DNA of 64,000 nt from positions 2,480,001-2,544,000 of the forward strand of contig JAUKUA010000007.1 of the NCBI GenBank assembly GCA_030549175.1, read 5' to 3'. The notes below the pieces were generated by a model. That model worked only from the letters and a program-made list of their open reading frames with translations, was not told the DNA's origin and ran no database searches. A program made the position numbers and the translations under genes. The number at the start of each line of letters is the position of its first letter. The stretch's first letter is position 1. The stretch is from Lasiosphaeris hirsuta (taxonomy: Eukaryota > Ascomycota > Sordariomycetes > Sordariales > Lasiosphaeriaceae). Positions 47,319 through 58,313 of this stretch are shown here, in pieces.

Positions 47319-48862
47319 GATCGAGGAGACGTGGGGCAACGCGTCCGCCCCTCCAAGTCTCTCCATGGTGGGGTGGTCTCCACGGTTGAGCGGGAAGCCT
47401 TTCCCCTCCTCGGTCTAACTCAGCCCTGTTGCGCGCTCCCGTCTCGAAGACTTCTTTGCTTGTGCGCAAATGGGCAATTGGAACCAAAACGTAATCGAGA
47501 AGCGAAGCGCGCACTGCTGTGGCGAACGTCAGGTTCAACGGGCCCGACAAACCAAAACGCAGGACAGCGACGAGAACAGTGATCCTGTAGTGTAAAGTCC
47601 CGCATTCAATGCATGAATACGATTCATCATCATGCTCTCCGTGACTCACCTGGAAGGCTATCACCAACAGGAGCAGATCGCCACGCCGCCAGAAGCAGCA
47701 TGGCGGCTTGCAGCCAGCGCAGTCGATTCGCTGCTCGCCGGCCGCTTTGGAGCCTGTCCCGACGAGTCCTGGCTCCTGAGGTGTCTTCGTCTCGGACATG
47801 GCACATCCTCGAGAGGCGGCCCCTCGACTGAATGGCAGCAGTTGACGAATCGCAGGCCGGACGCGTGCTCAAGCTGCTGACAATTGGCTGAATGCCCCGG
47901 CTCGCGACCCATATCATCCCTTTTGGGATGCCAAGGCACACAAAAAAAAAAACTACTCTGGCAATTTCGGTGTAAAGAGGTAGCCAGAGAGGTCGAGCCC
48001 CAAAAGAATGCCTCGCCGAGCGCCAGGGCCACCACTGCACCGCCTCCCCACCGCTCCCGTCCCCCTTTGCTCCCTCACACTCTCTCGCGCTTCCAGTGCC
48101 TTCTCTGCCCACTCCGTGCTGGTATTGTGTACTGGGACTCCCCAGGTCTGACCTTGGGGATCGGCCCCGTTGGCTCGTCCCGCGCTGCCCGCCCATTCAT
48201 GATCCATGGCGATTGTGGGAGGATGCGCGAGCGGAGGGGATGACCTTGGGAGAAAAGGATGGAGGGTTGGGGAACGTGGGTCAAACTTCGCGGGTCGTGG
48301 GACGGGGCCTCAGTTGCGGTCAGGTACCCCTACCACTCTGGCTGCTCGTCCTCGGTGAGCCTGGAGTCGGTATTCGGCGCGGGCTGCCTAGAGTATGACT
48401 CCCGTCTACCTGCTGCTCGGGGAGGGATTCAGTACTGATACCTTGGCGCAGCTGTGGTTTTGTTCCGTGCCTCGCCCACTGCCCGCCCTTCCATCCATGG
48501 TGTCCCCCTCTCCCCCCCTCCCCCCTGTAGCCTGTCGTCCTTGCGTGTTTCCATTTTGAGCCTGGGGAGTACTTCTGTATCGCCCGCGAGAGAGCTAGAG
48601 GTGTGTCGCGAAGGCAGCAACGGGCCCTCCTCCTTCGAGGAGGCTGTGAGCAATAAGTATATGGTATGCGACGGTGAATGGCTTGACCTTTGCCGCCCTC
48701 CTCTTCTCTCTCCATATCTTCACTGGATTTGTTCTAGGGCGTCTCCTTTTCTTATACCTCGATACCTTGGTCTCGGCTACGCCCGACCTGGCTGGTTCGC
48801 TTCATTCATATTATCATTGAAGCCCAACGCCCGGACGCCCAGCATTCCTCTAGCTGCCGCCC

Positions 48863-48886
48863 CTGCTGCTGCTGCTGCTGCTGCTG
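48863..48886 (+). repeat. (CTG)8 trinucleotide repeat in a leader
   Basis: Eight CTG units lie about 210 bp upstream of the coiled-coil start at 49099, probably in its 5' leader. Read in one frame it gives a poly-Ala run in a non-ATG open frame. Confidence 0.9.
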
Positions 48887-49098
48887 CCACCCTGTTCATT
48901 CGTCCAATCTCACTCGCTCCCCCAGGAACATTTTTCAAAAAAATCTCCCCCCAAGGTCGCTCTTATAACCGTCGGGCACCACCTGTGTAGTGCTCTTGCA
49001 TATCGCCCACGTTGGTGGTCAAATCAGCACACAACACATTTTTCTGCTGCTTTAGCCTGTACCCTCCCCTCCATCGTCGTTGCGGGCAAACAAGCATC

Positions 49099-50091
49099 AT
49101 GTCCAAAAGCGTCAAGTTCCGCAGGGAGTCCCCTTCGGGTTCGCTCTATGAGCACCAGCGGAGCGACTCAGGAGTTGGTTCGTTCAGTGACAGCGAGACA
49201 CGACCGGCTCATCCTGATCGCGCCTTTGCAGCCACCGACTACGACCAGTTACTCTCTCGCATTTACGCCCTGGAGCAGACTCTTGCTCGGGAAGGCGACG
49301 TCAAGGACAAGTACAAGAAAAAGGCCGAAGAACTCACCAACGCCCTCAACAATGCGCACAAGTTGAACAAGGAGACCGAGGCCAACCGGAGTGCCTTGAC
49401 GGACCGCGTCGAACTCCTCGAGCAGGAGAAGAAATCGCTGCTCACCACGCACAAGGCTCTCACCGAAGAGAATAATAAACTCAAGGAGAAGGTCGAAGAT
49501 CTCACCGACGAGCTCAAGGATCTCAAGAAGTCGGCGCGCCGGAAGAGCGTCTCACCGCCTGTTGTCATCATGAACGGTGCGACACCCAATGACGGACTCG
49601 AGGACAAGAAGCCGCGCCGAAGCTCTAGCAAGCGGGACAGAGTCAAGGACTCGGAGCGGGCCGCCGAGAGGGAGCGGGAGAAGCGAAAAGCCGATAGGGA
49701 GGCCGAGAAAAAGGAAAAGGACAGGGAGACTGAGCGGCTTCGCAAGCGCTTCGAGAACAGCCGCGCCGAAGAGAGTGATGCGAACAGCAGCAACAACTCC
49801 AAGGGCAGCGGCCGCAGCCGGCGCGACAGCTACATTGAGCCCATGGGGCAGAGCGCACCTAGGCCGCAGAACACGATGCCTCCCCCGTCCCCTGGTGCGC
49901 GACAACAATTCTCATACACGGTACCCTACCAACAGCCCTACCAGAGCACACGCGAGTCAACCGCAGCACAGCGCGTGGTGCACCCTACCGTCATGGTCTT
50001 CAGCGAGACCTTTGATGACGAGGACGGCAACTACCACCCGTACCCGCTTTCGTCCAAAACATCGCGCGGCGACCGCAACGAGCGAAGGTGA
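49099..50091 (+). CDS. Coiled-coil protein with charged middle, 330 aa, unrecognised
   Basis: A single exon. The ATG at 49099 (ATCATGTCC) is chosen because the frame upstream has only non-ATG starts. Residues 1-40 hold SVKFRRESPSG and SDSGVGSFSDSE, which look like phosphorylation-prone motifs. About 52-165 is a strong coiled coil (YDQLLSRIYALEQTL onward), about 180-265 is a Lys/Glu/Arg-rich charged helix, and the tail is Pro/Gln-rich ending in VMVFSETFDDEDGNYHPYP. Codons are C/G-biased throughout. No enzyme domain, signal peptide or membrane segment is seen. I believe related proteins exist in other filamentous ascomycetes, but I cannot give a function. Confidence 0.8.
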   Translation: MSKSVKFRRESPSGSLYEHQRSDSGVGSFSDSETRPAHPDRAFAATDYDQLLSRIYALEQTLAREGDVKDKYKKKAEELTNALNNAHKLNKETEANRSALTDRVELLEQEKKSLLTTHKALTEENNKLKEKVEDLTDELKDLKKSARRKSVSPPVVIMNGATPNDGLEDKKPRRSSSKRDRVKDSERAAEREREKRKADREAEKKEKDRETERLRKRFENSRAEESDANSSNNSKGSGRSRRDSYIEPMGQSAPRPQNTMPPPSPGARQQFSYTVPYQQPYQSTRESTAAQRVVHPTVMVFSETFDDEDGNYHPYPLSSKTSRGDRNERR

Positions 50092-50830
50092 TGCGCGCGC
50101 ATTGAGCGCGACACCGAGAATGCGACATCAACCGCCATTTTTCGGTTGATTCCGATCTTGCATCCTCGACACCAATCCGCTGCCATTCCTGTCATTTCTC
50201 AGGTGGCCCGATTGGTCTGACTCACAAACAAGGTTGGGCCCTCTGCTGCAGGGGAGCATCAACAATCTCGAAACCCGAAAAAAACCCCCCTTCCCCCCTC
50301 CCCACCCAAGAAAATTCAGCGCACCAAATTCAGCACTCAGCTAGGCCCACATTTTTCTCAGCCCTGACAACGTCGCAGCGACCCAAACAGCGACCAGGAT
50401 TGAGGCTCAAGAGAGGCCGCCGAGATTTCTGTCCTTACATGGAAACTCCACCAGCCACAACACATGCACCGAACACCAAGGATTCGTCTCGTCGCCCACT
50501 CTTGGGCTGCATCGCGCTAGACTACCCGCCCTGCCGTTCCGCCCACCACAAAATGTGCGGCCCTCTGGGCTTCGCCTCAGGTCTCCATTGGCTAGCGACC
50601 AAAAAAAGCTGCCGAATCGGGCGTTTCTACTGCCGTGGCAAAGATCCTGTTTTTGTTTTGATCAATCCCCGCATCTTTTGATTATCGGCTTGTCACATCC
50701 TTAGGCGGTTTGATGGGACGCTCAAGTCTCGAACTCGGTCTCCGCTGCACAAAACTTCTTGTTTATCTACTTCGTTATACCCCCCTTTTGTTATTGTACT
50801 GTATCAACTCATACTGTTTGTTTTATTTGC

Positions 50831-50855
50831 TTTTTTTTTTTTTTTTTTTTTTTTT
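50831..50855. repeat. T25 homopolymer
   Basis: Twenty-five T between convergent genes, about 740 bp after the coiled-coil stop. Non-coding. Confidence 0.9.
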
Positions 50856-52274
50856 GGAAGTCATCATCCCGCATATCGGGTATCACGATGGACTAGGCGG
50901 ACGGGGTTGGACTGGATTGGATCAGACTTGGGCTTGGAATCGGCATTGCATGACAACAATAGATAGAGATGGATGGATGATAGATAGACCTTTTTTTCTC
51001 TCCCCGGCAACGGACAAACTCCTTTTTGTATCTTCAACAAACGTTTTCTGTACTCCGTTGCCGCCTGGGGATGAACCACTGCGATCAGTGGACTGGCTTT
51101 TTTTACTTTGCTTGACGGTTCAAGCTCTGGAAGCCAAAGGACAAATCAAATATACGTTTTACCAACGCATCAACTGCTCCCACCAATCGCGTGCCTCTGA
51201 CATCTCGCTCCCTTCGTTCACCTCACACCGCAGTTTCAACACGCCCGAGCCGCAAATTACCAAGCCCAACCTTGCACACACGAAACAACACCCCCAACAA
51301 CACTCACCTCGCTCACCCACCCATATGGTACAGTTGTGCGTTCCTTACACGTACCAACCACACTGCGCAGTGATCATCAGCTCCTCCGGCGCAACCCATC
51401 AGCTCACCCTCACGACACCCATCTCTCCAACCAGCCGTCACCACGTCAATCAAGTACTGATACCATCACCACCGCAACCAGAACGTTGCGCACCGTTTTG
51501 CTTTCCCAAGTACCGATATGATCGTCCCAAAGTACTTGTTAGGATGAAACCGCCACGACATTGTGGCGCAGGAACCGTGATCCTTCTGGAACGATTATGA
51601 TCTAAGCATTGCCACAGCCGGTAAAACCTTTCGTCGCGTTTCATTTGCGTGTTGTGCCATGATGTGGCTAATGATCATGGTCCTGGCTGACATCGCCGCC
51701 GCACACAAAAAAAGGGGCAGGGAGATCTCGGATACTATGGTGTTTAAGTGGACAGTGACAAATGCCATGAAAGCCTTGTAATACCCGCACGAAAACGAAA
51801 ATAGCTATAGGGGAAGTCCGGCTGTGTTAGTCATACGCTGTCATTGTATGTCGTGGCAGGATTCAAGCAAGTCAGTTCGACAGCGGCAAGCATGGAAGTA
51901 CGGCTGACAAAATGAATACAAGGCTGATACTGCTAAAGGGTAAATAGCGCTATGGAATGGTATTTGTTGGTGAGCAGCAGAGTAACTCAAAGTCCGGACC
52001 GTGCCACCAGCCAACGCCATCTCCTATCTGTCCGAACCGCTCCTCATTCCTCAATACCGCAGGCCAACCGCAAGCTAAGCGCAGGGAACACCTCTGCTGA
52101 TTGCATACAATAGGGGGAGGTTGATACACTAAGCCTCCTGTCACTGCGACGTCCACCATCGCTGCGTTAGCACTGTTCACCGCCGCCACAGTAATGTTGA
52201 CCAAAACTGTCTGCGGTATTTGCCGTCAAGGTGCGTCCATCACCGTGAGAGCGTGATCTACCGCCATTCCGTCT

Positions 52275-52306
52275 ATCGCCATGGCTATCCTGTCTACCAT
52301 GGCGAT
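52275..52306. repeat. 10-bp perfect inverted repeat with 12-nt loop
   Basis: ATCGCCATGG at 52275-52284 is mirrored by CCATGGCGAT at 52297-52306. It lies about 130 bp beyond the UPF3 stop and may be part of its 3' UTR. Confidence 0.7.
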
Positions 52307-52436
52307 GCTACTCGCCATTGGGAGACGGTCCCCTGCCATGACCGTTGACTTGGTCGGCACTCTTCATTCTCGAAGCTCGTCTTCGCGCGGGCCTTTTACT
52401 CGCCTTAGTGTTAGAAGCACAGCCTTCTGCGGCATC

Positions 52437-54507
52437 CTATGCTGCAGAAGTCTGGGCCTGAGAGCCACCCGATTCGGTAGTCTTACCGCCTCCTTCCTTT
52501 CCTCCAGAGTCTTTGTCTCCTCTGCCACGTCCGCCGCGCCGTCTTCCACCGCGATGCTTCTCCTGTGCGCCCCCGCTCTTCTCCGCGGGTCCAGCCGTCG
52601 AAGCCGCAGGAGTAGGCGTCGCGGAGGTGGCTGCAGAGTTTTGCGCTGTGGCACTACTTGCCTCCGCAACAGGAGCAGCCGGGGTAGCGGAACTCCTTGC
52701 ACCGCCACTACCACCACCAGCCCCCTTCTTCCCGCTGACCTCCTTACGCTCCAGAACTTGCATAGTAGCCTGTGCGACCAGGATAGGGCTTGCGGCCATG
52801 GCTCTGACAAGACTCTCGTGGTCGGCAAACTCGGCGTAGGCGAATCCCTTCTTGCGGTCCATTTCGACTGATACCACAGCGCCAAACGTCTGTAGAGCCT
52901 CCCGCAGGAGCACATCAGTAACACCCTGGGACTGGTTCGCATGCTTGATGAATGCGCGGGTGGCGCCTGCGGCGGGTGTGGATGCGCTACTTCCTCCTTT
53001 CTTACTCGAGGATTGTTTAGATGTATTCTTTGGTCCGGTAGCTGTTGGCACCGCTGCACTAGTAGCAGGAGGGGCGACGGAGGAAGAAGCTGAAGGCGCC
53101 GGGGATGGGGACTTGAGCGGCGCGGGTGTGGATGCATCCTTCTTCTTGAGCAAGATGACAGGCGTCTTAGTAAGAACCGTTGGTGCCGGATATTCGGTGG
53201 CTTTCTCTCCCTTGACGTTTTCCTTATTGTCGCCCTTAGTTTTAGCACCCTCCTCACCGGTGCCTGCACCGCGTCTCCTTTGACGGTTTCGTCCCGACGA
53301 GGCGGCTCCCTGGGCTGTTTGAGCCTTGAGCGGGGCAGAAGATGCTGCCGGCTCAATTGGTGCTGATGGAGAGGCGGGCTCCTGGATTGTTGGCGCAACC
53401 TCCTTAGAAGGCTCCTTGGAGCCACTGGTCTTTGCCTCAGACTCAGCTTTGGCAGCTTCCTGGCGGGCCTTCCTATGAGCATTGCCTGGGCTTAGGCCCA
53501 AGTCGCGCTGCAAAATCCGCGCGGCAGCAGCAATACCAGCCCTCCGGCTCTTTGGGGGTCCTTCCGGAACGCTCGACTGTGAGCTAGCCTGTATCTGCAG
53601 AGCAACAGCCTTTGCGGCCTCTGCAGCTGCGTCGGCAGCAGCCTTCTTGGTTAGAATCTTGACCGTCTCTCTCTGCTTCCCGGGAGCCTTGTCGGATACC
53701 TTCTCGGACTTGGAACCCTTAGAACCTTTCTTTAGCTCCTCCGAGGTACCAGCCGTAGCCTTGCCCTTGCCGCCATGGGAATCCTGTCTGGAATGCTTGG
53801 AGCTCTTAGCCGCAGCAGTCTCCTTCGCCTTCGCCGCCTTCTTCTCTCTCAGGTGCTCGATCAAGGGCGTTGTCGTGGGTTTCTCGGCCTTTGCGTTATC
53901 CTCGGCGCCGTGGTCAGACTCGCCCTCCTTGTGGGCATCGGGGTTAGCCAGACTCTCGAGAAATGTCATAAATTCCGGGTCTTGGTCAATAGTGCCCTGT
54001 CTACCGTCGGATCTTTTGCGGTCGCTCGGTGTTTTCTTGTAAATGGCTAACTCAACAACTGGAGGAAAGACGAGGGTTGGGTCGGCATGGGTGCCTTTAT
54101 TATCGTGCCAGACAGCAGTTCGCACAGCCTCCGAGAGGGATAAAAGCTCGTCCCTCTTCTTCACATGGAGGTAGGCGCGTGACGGAATAGAAGGCTTCGA
54201 AGGGCTAGATCAGTAGTCCAAATGTCAGCGGTTGCGACATGCGATATGGGGCTGGGGATTGCACTGACTGTTGTGATGCCTTGCCAGGCCAGTAGGTGAG
54301 CCAATCGATCTTACCATTGCCGACCTTCCAAGTATCTCCGAGAATGGTGACAAACTCGTCTTCAGTCAAGCCTGGGGGCAGTCGGCGGACGACAACCTTC
54401 TCGCCTTCCTGATGAGCCTTACTCCGGGAGGATCTCGGCGCGTCGCCCGCGGGTTGGCCGCCAGCAGTGCCATTCGATTTACGCGACAGCACCTTAGGCG
54501 TCGACAT
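52437..54507 (-). CDS. UPF3: Nonsense-mediated mRNA decay factor Upf3 with additional C-terminal RRM
   Basis: Model on -: exon 1 54507..54269, intron 54268-54205 (64 nt, GTCAGT...TCTAG), exon 2 54204..52437; 668 aa. UPF3 bridges UPF2 and the exon-junction or terminating-ribosome machinery in nonsense-mediated decay. The UPF3 domain spans about 36-190: KVVVRRLPPGLTEDEF, IDWLTYWPGK, SRAYLHVKK and PVVELAIYKK, then DPEFMTFLESL. A Lys/Ala/Glu-rich middle follows, with a conserved-looking AAARILQRDLG. A second RRM is at about 495-567, with RNP2-like AFIKHA and RNP1-like KKGFAYAEF. The tail has an RGG-like run (RGGRRRGGRGRGDK). It diverges from PPG1. Yeast Upf3 is shorter and lacks the second RRM. 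Confidence 0.92.
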
Positions 54508-55256
54508 GGTGGATTGGATGATGAGTGGGTGTTGGGGTCACCGCTTTGCGACTTCCTCTATCGACCTTGTGCAAGCGGGGTTGAAAGTCGACATTTAAGG
54601 TATGACGGGGATGACGGGGATGACGGGGATGGCGAAAGCAGACGCTCCAAATGCTCGTTAGCTATTTTCCCCGAGAGACTCTTTCTTGGGCGACTCTCTA
54701 GCCACGGTAATATGAAATGCCGAGAAAGGTAATGGGTACTTTGGCGGAGCACCTGTTTTGCGTTCAATGTCGTGGTCAAGCACTTGTGAAAGAGCTTGTC
54801 CAATGATGCAAGCCTCACGGCTGCAGGAATGGAAGTCGCCAGTGGTGGCTGGCGCCAATATAATGCACGGACCTACCCAAGAAATGCTCAAGCAGCCCCA
54901 CTTATCCATCAGATTAGTGGCAGCAACGCGCTGGCGCTGTGCTGTGTGCCAGTGGGGGCGGTGCGCCTAAATCTCGGTTGAAGGTGGGCTAGCCTCTGCC
55001 CGATGAAGCATCAGGTCCAGATTCAACAACTTGTGTGTAACTGTCCCGCCTGATAGATGTCAATGTCAGTCAATCTACAACCCACAACGCCCTAATTACC
55101 TATCCAACACCAGATTGTCGGCTCGTCGGCTTCTTCCCGTGCCCTCTACGCCGCCTTCGTCTCCTGAAATAGCGCTGATCGTCGCACGCGCCCAGCCGCG
55201 TGTATTGACACAGCCCGAGCCGACGAGTGACGCACCCACCCCTCCCTCCAGATACC
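54508..55256. promoter_or_regulatory. Shared divergent promoter, UPF3 / PPG1
   Basis: This 749-bp interval separates two start codons. A 9-bp unit GACGGGGAT is repeated three times at 54604-54630, about 100 bp upstream of the UPF3 ATG. The PPG1 side is C-rich and leader-like (about 55060-55256). I see no clear TATA box or reading frame. Confidence 0.45.
54604..54630. repeat. 9-bp unit repeated three times upstream of UPF3
   Basis: GACGGGGAT occurs three times head to tail. It may lie in the UPF3 5' leader or core promoter and could be a repeated factor site. Confidence 0.85.
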
Positions 55257-56572
55257 ATGGCCAACGTCCCGAAGCCGGGCCCGGCAAAGCTCCGACCCGG
55301 AGCCGGCCTGGACGAATGGCTCGAAGAGGCCAAGCAGTGCCACTACCTTCCCGAGCCCGTCATGAAGCAACTTTGCGAAATGGTCAAGGAGGTCCTGATG
55401 GAGGAGTCCAACATCCAACCGGTCGTCACTCCCGTTACTATCTGCGGTGACATTCACGGCCAGTTCTACGACCTGCTCGAGCTGTTCCGGGTTGCGGGTG
55501 GCATGCCCGGCGAGACCAACGTGCAGGCGCCCAAGACGGCCACGACCGTCATCACCCCCGACGACATCGAGCCGCCAACCGAAATCACAAACGCCAAGCT
55601 AAAAAAGAAGATCAAGCAGGGCGGCCTGCCCGGCCCTAGCGATGAAGCTGGGGACGACGGCGGCGACGGAAATGAAGATGGGGCTGGAGAGCCGAGCTCT
55701 GATTCCACAATTAGCGCCAACACATCCTCGCTCTCGGCCGAGACGCGATTCGTCTTTCTCGGCGATTTCGTAGATCGGGGGTATTTCAGCTTGGAAACGT
55801 TTACACTTCTGATGTGTTTGAAGGCGAAGTGAGACTCTTGAATTGCTATTGCTTCTGCCGTACGAGCTACTTGAGCTGATCCCCCACTCCAGATACCCAG
55901 ACAGGATCGTCCTGGTTCGCGGCAACCACGAGTCGCGGCAGATCACCCAGGTCTACGGGTTCTATGAGGAGTGCCAAACAAAATACGGTAACGCATCTGT
56001 CTGGAAGGCATGCTGTCAGGTCTTTGATTTCCTCGTTCTAGCCGCCATTGTTGACGGGACGGTCCTATGTGTGCACGGTGGTCTCAGTCCTGAGATCCGC
56101 ACGATCGACCAGATTCGTGTTGTAGCGCGAGCCCAGGAGATTCCCCATGAAGGTGCTTTTTGTGATCTTGTCTGGAGCGATCCCGAAGATATCGACACAT
56201 GGGCTGTAAGCCCTCGTGGTGCTGGGTGGTTATTTGGTGACAAGGTGGCCACAGAGTTCAACCATGTCAACGGTCTAAAGACCATTGCCCGCGCACATCA
56301 GCTAGTCAATGAAGGCTACAAGGTTTGTATTCATTCTCAGCCCCAGTGTCTTGCCTGACTTCTGACTTACCGAATTGTAGTTCCATTTCCCAGAGAAGTC
56401 GGTTGTCACAGTTTGGTCTGCGCCGAATTACTGCTACAGGTGTGGTAATGTGGCCTCGATCATGACAGTCGACACCGATTTGAACACCAAATTCAGCATC
56501 TTTTCAGCCGTCCCGGATGACCAGCGGCATGTGCCAGCAGGACGCCGGGGCCCAGGCGACTACTTCCTCTAG
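55257..56572 (+). CDS. PPG1: Serine/threonine protein phosphatase, PP2A-like, Ppg1 type
   Basis: Model: exons 55257..55828, 55893..56322, 56381..56572; introns 64 and 58 nt; 397 aa. Start context TACCATGGC. Metal-binding and catalytic motifs are complete: GDIHG (64-68), GDFVDRG (169-175), RGNHE (200-204) and HGGLSP (252-257). The end is DYFL, the leucine-terminal tail that is carboxymethylated in PP2A-type enzymes. [13 protein letters not shown] and [11 protein letters not shown] point to the PP2A/PP4/PP6/Ppg1 group; [17 protein letters not shown] and [16 protein letters not shown] favour Ppg1, which in yeast works with the Far complex. About 76 extra residues, acidic and Ser-rich, lie between GDIHG and GDFVDRG (about 86-163). 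Without the insert the size is near 320, normal for PP2A-like enzymes. Confidence 0.9.
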
Positions 56573-56962
56573 GGGGGGCGGCCCGACGACTTGGATGAGT
56601 GGACAGTATACCGAGAGGGACTAGTACTTCCTGTAGAGGACATTATACTACATGCCTGGCGCTCACAGCGCTGTATTCGCTATTTGTTTTTGTTTCATTT
56701 AGGGTCCGTTCATGAGGTCTCTTGCTAGAGCCGTGAGGGAGACGGACGGCGTTCAGGTTTTAGCTTCTTGTCTGCATTGCACAAAAGACAGCGAGGGCGT
56801 CTTGTATATTATGGATCATGATCGGCTGATACCCCCCCGATGGCTGCTCATCAATGAAGGTTATTAGCCATGTGTGTCATACATCCCCTTATCGGCCATG
56901 GAGAAGATTTCGAAACCAGCTATGGCGAGAGTGTCTGCCGCTGTTGAGATACATGCTAGGTC

Positions 56963-56988
56963 CGACAGTTCATATCGACAGTTCATAT
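56963..56988. repeat. 13-bp tandem duplication
   Basis: CGACAGTTCATAT occurs twice in direct succession. It is a simple local duplication in intergenic DNA. Confidence 0.85.
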
Positions 56989-58144
56989 CGGATTGCGGTC
57001 CTATAGGGCTAGACTGTAGTTGGTGTGTGTTGATCACTGGTATCTTTTCCTGCCCGACTTCCACCACCATGGCCCCAGACAGCCCGCTATCTGATTATGA
57101 GATATCCCACCTCTCATAAGATACCATTTATGCCCTCACCAAGGGACATGAAAAAGATTGGCTTCAACTACGTTCCTTACATCCCGCTGATGAGCAGTTG
57201 GCTGAATTACCCCAGACGGTCATGTCCCCAGTCGTGCCACCTCCCAGCTGCTCGCGCATGGGAATTTATCAATTAGTGTGCGCTTTTGGTTGTCTCGCAA
57301 TTGCACAGTGAGGGTACTAGTGCCAGTCACGCCGCTGCGCATCCTCGACCGTTTTGGCGCCTTCTCACCAGGTACCCCCTTTGTTACATATTTCTCTCAC
57401 CTCGTTTTCTCTATGTTTATATTCTCACTATATATTCGCAGGTTGTCCATTAATATTCTTTTTCGCCTTACTTCAGATGCAAAATGCCAGGAACAGCATA
57501 GACTCTCCTGCATTGACAGCTAGAGAACCGGCCCTGAACCCGAGGCTAGGCCCGTGGACGGCACCCACCCAGATGGCTGGCCCTCAGAAACGCCCCTCAG
57601 GAAACAACGGGGTTAACAACTACAAAACTACAACCCACAGCGGGAGGCGGACGGGCCAATCCAATGGTTACGTAGTGCAATTAGGCCGTCTGACAGTCTG
57701 ACCGAGCAAGTGCGCGGTGGCCGACGAGTCTTTCAGACCCTGGCTCGGCCTCGCGGTCGGAGTTAGCGAGAAGTGCGAAGGGCGGTGCCTCGGCGCAAGC
57801 TCGGATCTCCGACCCTCCTGTTGGATTGAAAAAAAAATTAAAAAAAAATACGGGGCAGAGCAAGCAAAGGAGCAAACGAGTGAAATCATCAGAACTTGGT
57901 TGGGATTTATCTTGTATGTTGTAAACTTGCTGGGAATGCTGCCTCTGACTCCTTTCCTCCTCGTCACCGTCATTCTGCACTCTTTGACAAACAGCTGATT
58001 AATTCACGAAGGAGTGAAGGAAGCGCAGACCCATTGAAAACCATTGGAGCCACTGACAGCCTGGCCACTGAGAGCAGATCCTAGGCTCCTAGGCTTTGAC
58101 CCCAGGATTCGAGGACTCAATTGGGGAGGTGTGGATCGGTTGAT

Positions 58145-58165
58145 CTTATCAGATAGATTGATAAA
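58145..58165. promoter_or_regulatory. Cluster of three GATA motifs upstream of the zinc-cluster gene
   Basis: CTTATC (58145-58150), AGATAG (58151-58156) and GATAAA (58160-58165) lie within 21 bp, about 150 bp before the ATG at 58314. GATA factors such as NIT2/AreA bind paired HGATAR sites, so nitrogen- or light-type control is possible. Binding is not shown by sequence alone. Confidence 0.45.
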
Positions 58166-58313
58166 GTGCGCCTCCCCCCTTCCCTTTATGCCCCGCAGGC
58201 TTGGTGCCAGTCCCCATTCCGTCCGATTCCCTTGTTTTGTGGCCTTGTGTGGCATTAGTCGCAGTATCACACGAGGTACCCGTACGCAGCCAAGACTCTC
58301 AGGTTAGACCACC

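Larger units (their letters stand above)
44228..49098. other. Gene-free interval, 4.9 kb, with leader of next coiled-coil gene
   Basis: No conserved protein is recognised. The minus strand at 45170-46443 has several overlapping ATG frames (up to 206 codons) without clear codon bias; a degraded gene cannot be excluded. A T30 tract lies at 47287-47316 and a (CTG)8 repeat at 48863-48886. The stretch 48480-49098 is strongly pyrimidine-rich and fits the promoter and 5' leader of the gene starting at 49099. Confidence 0.5.
50092..52436. other. Convergent intergenic region, coiled-coil gene / UPF3
   Basis: This 2.3-kb interval holds two 3' regions. It contains a T25 tract at 50831-50855, a TAGATAGA-like short repeat near 50960-50990, and a 10-bp perfect inverted repeat (ATCGCCATGG, 52275-52284 with 52297-52306). 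A long frame at 50710-51600 has no codon bias and crosses the T-tract as poly-Phe, so I do not call it a gene. Confidence 0.6.
56573..58313. other. Intergenic region PPG1 to Zn(II)2Cys6 gene
   Basis: This 1.7-kb interval begins with the PPG1 3' UTR. A 13-bp unit is repeated twice at 56963-56988. A cluster of three GATA motifs lies at 58145-58165 near the next gene. Open frames here are short and unbiased. Confidence 0.55.

Noticed and set aside
47233..47799. 188-codon minus-strand frame with poly-Lys
   Set aside because: The poly-Lys comes from the T30 tract; the rest has no bias or domain.
50710..51600. 296-codon open frame on +
   Set aside because: It crosses the T25 tract as poly-Phe, lacks codon bias and lies between two convergent 3' ends.
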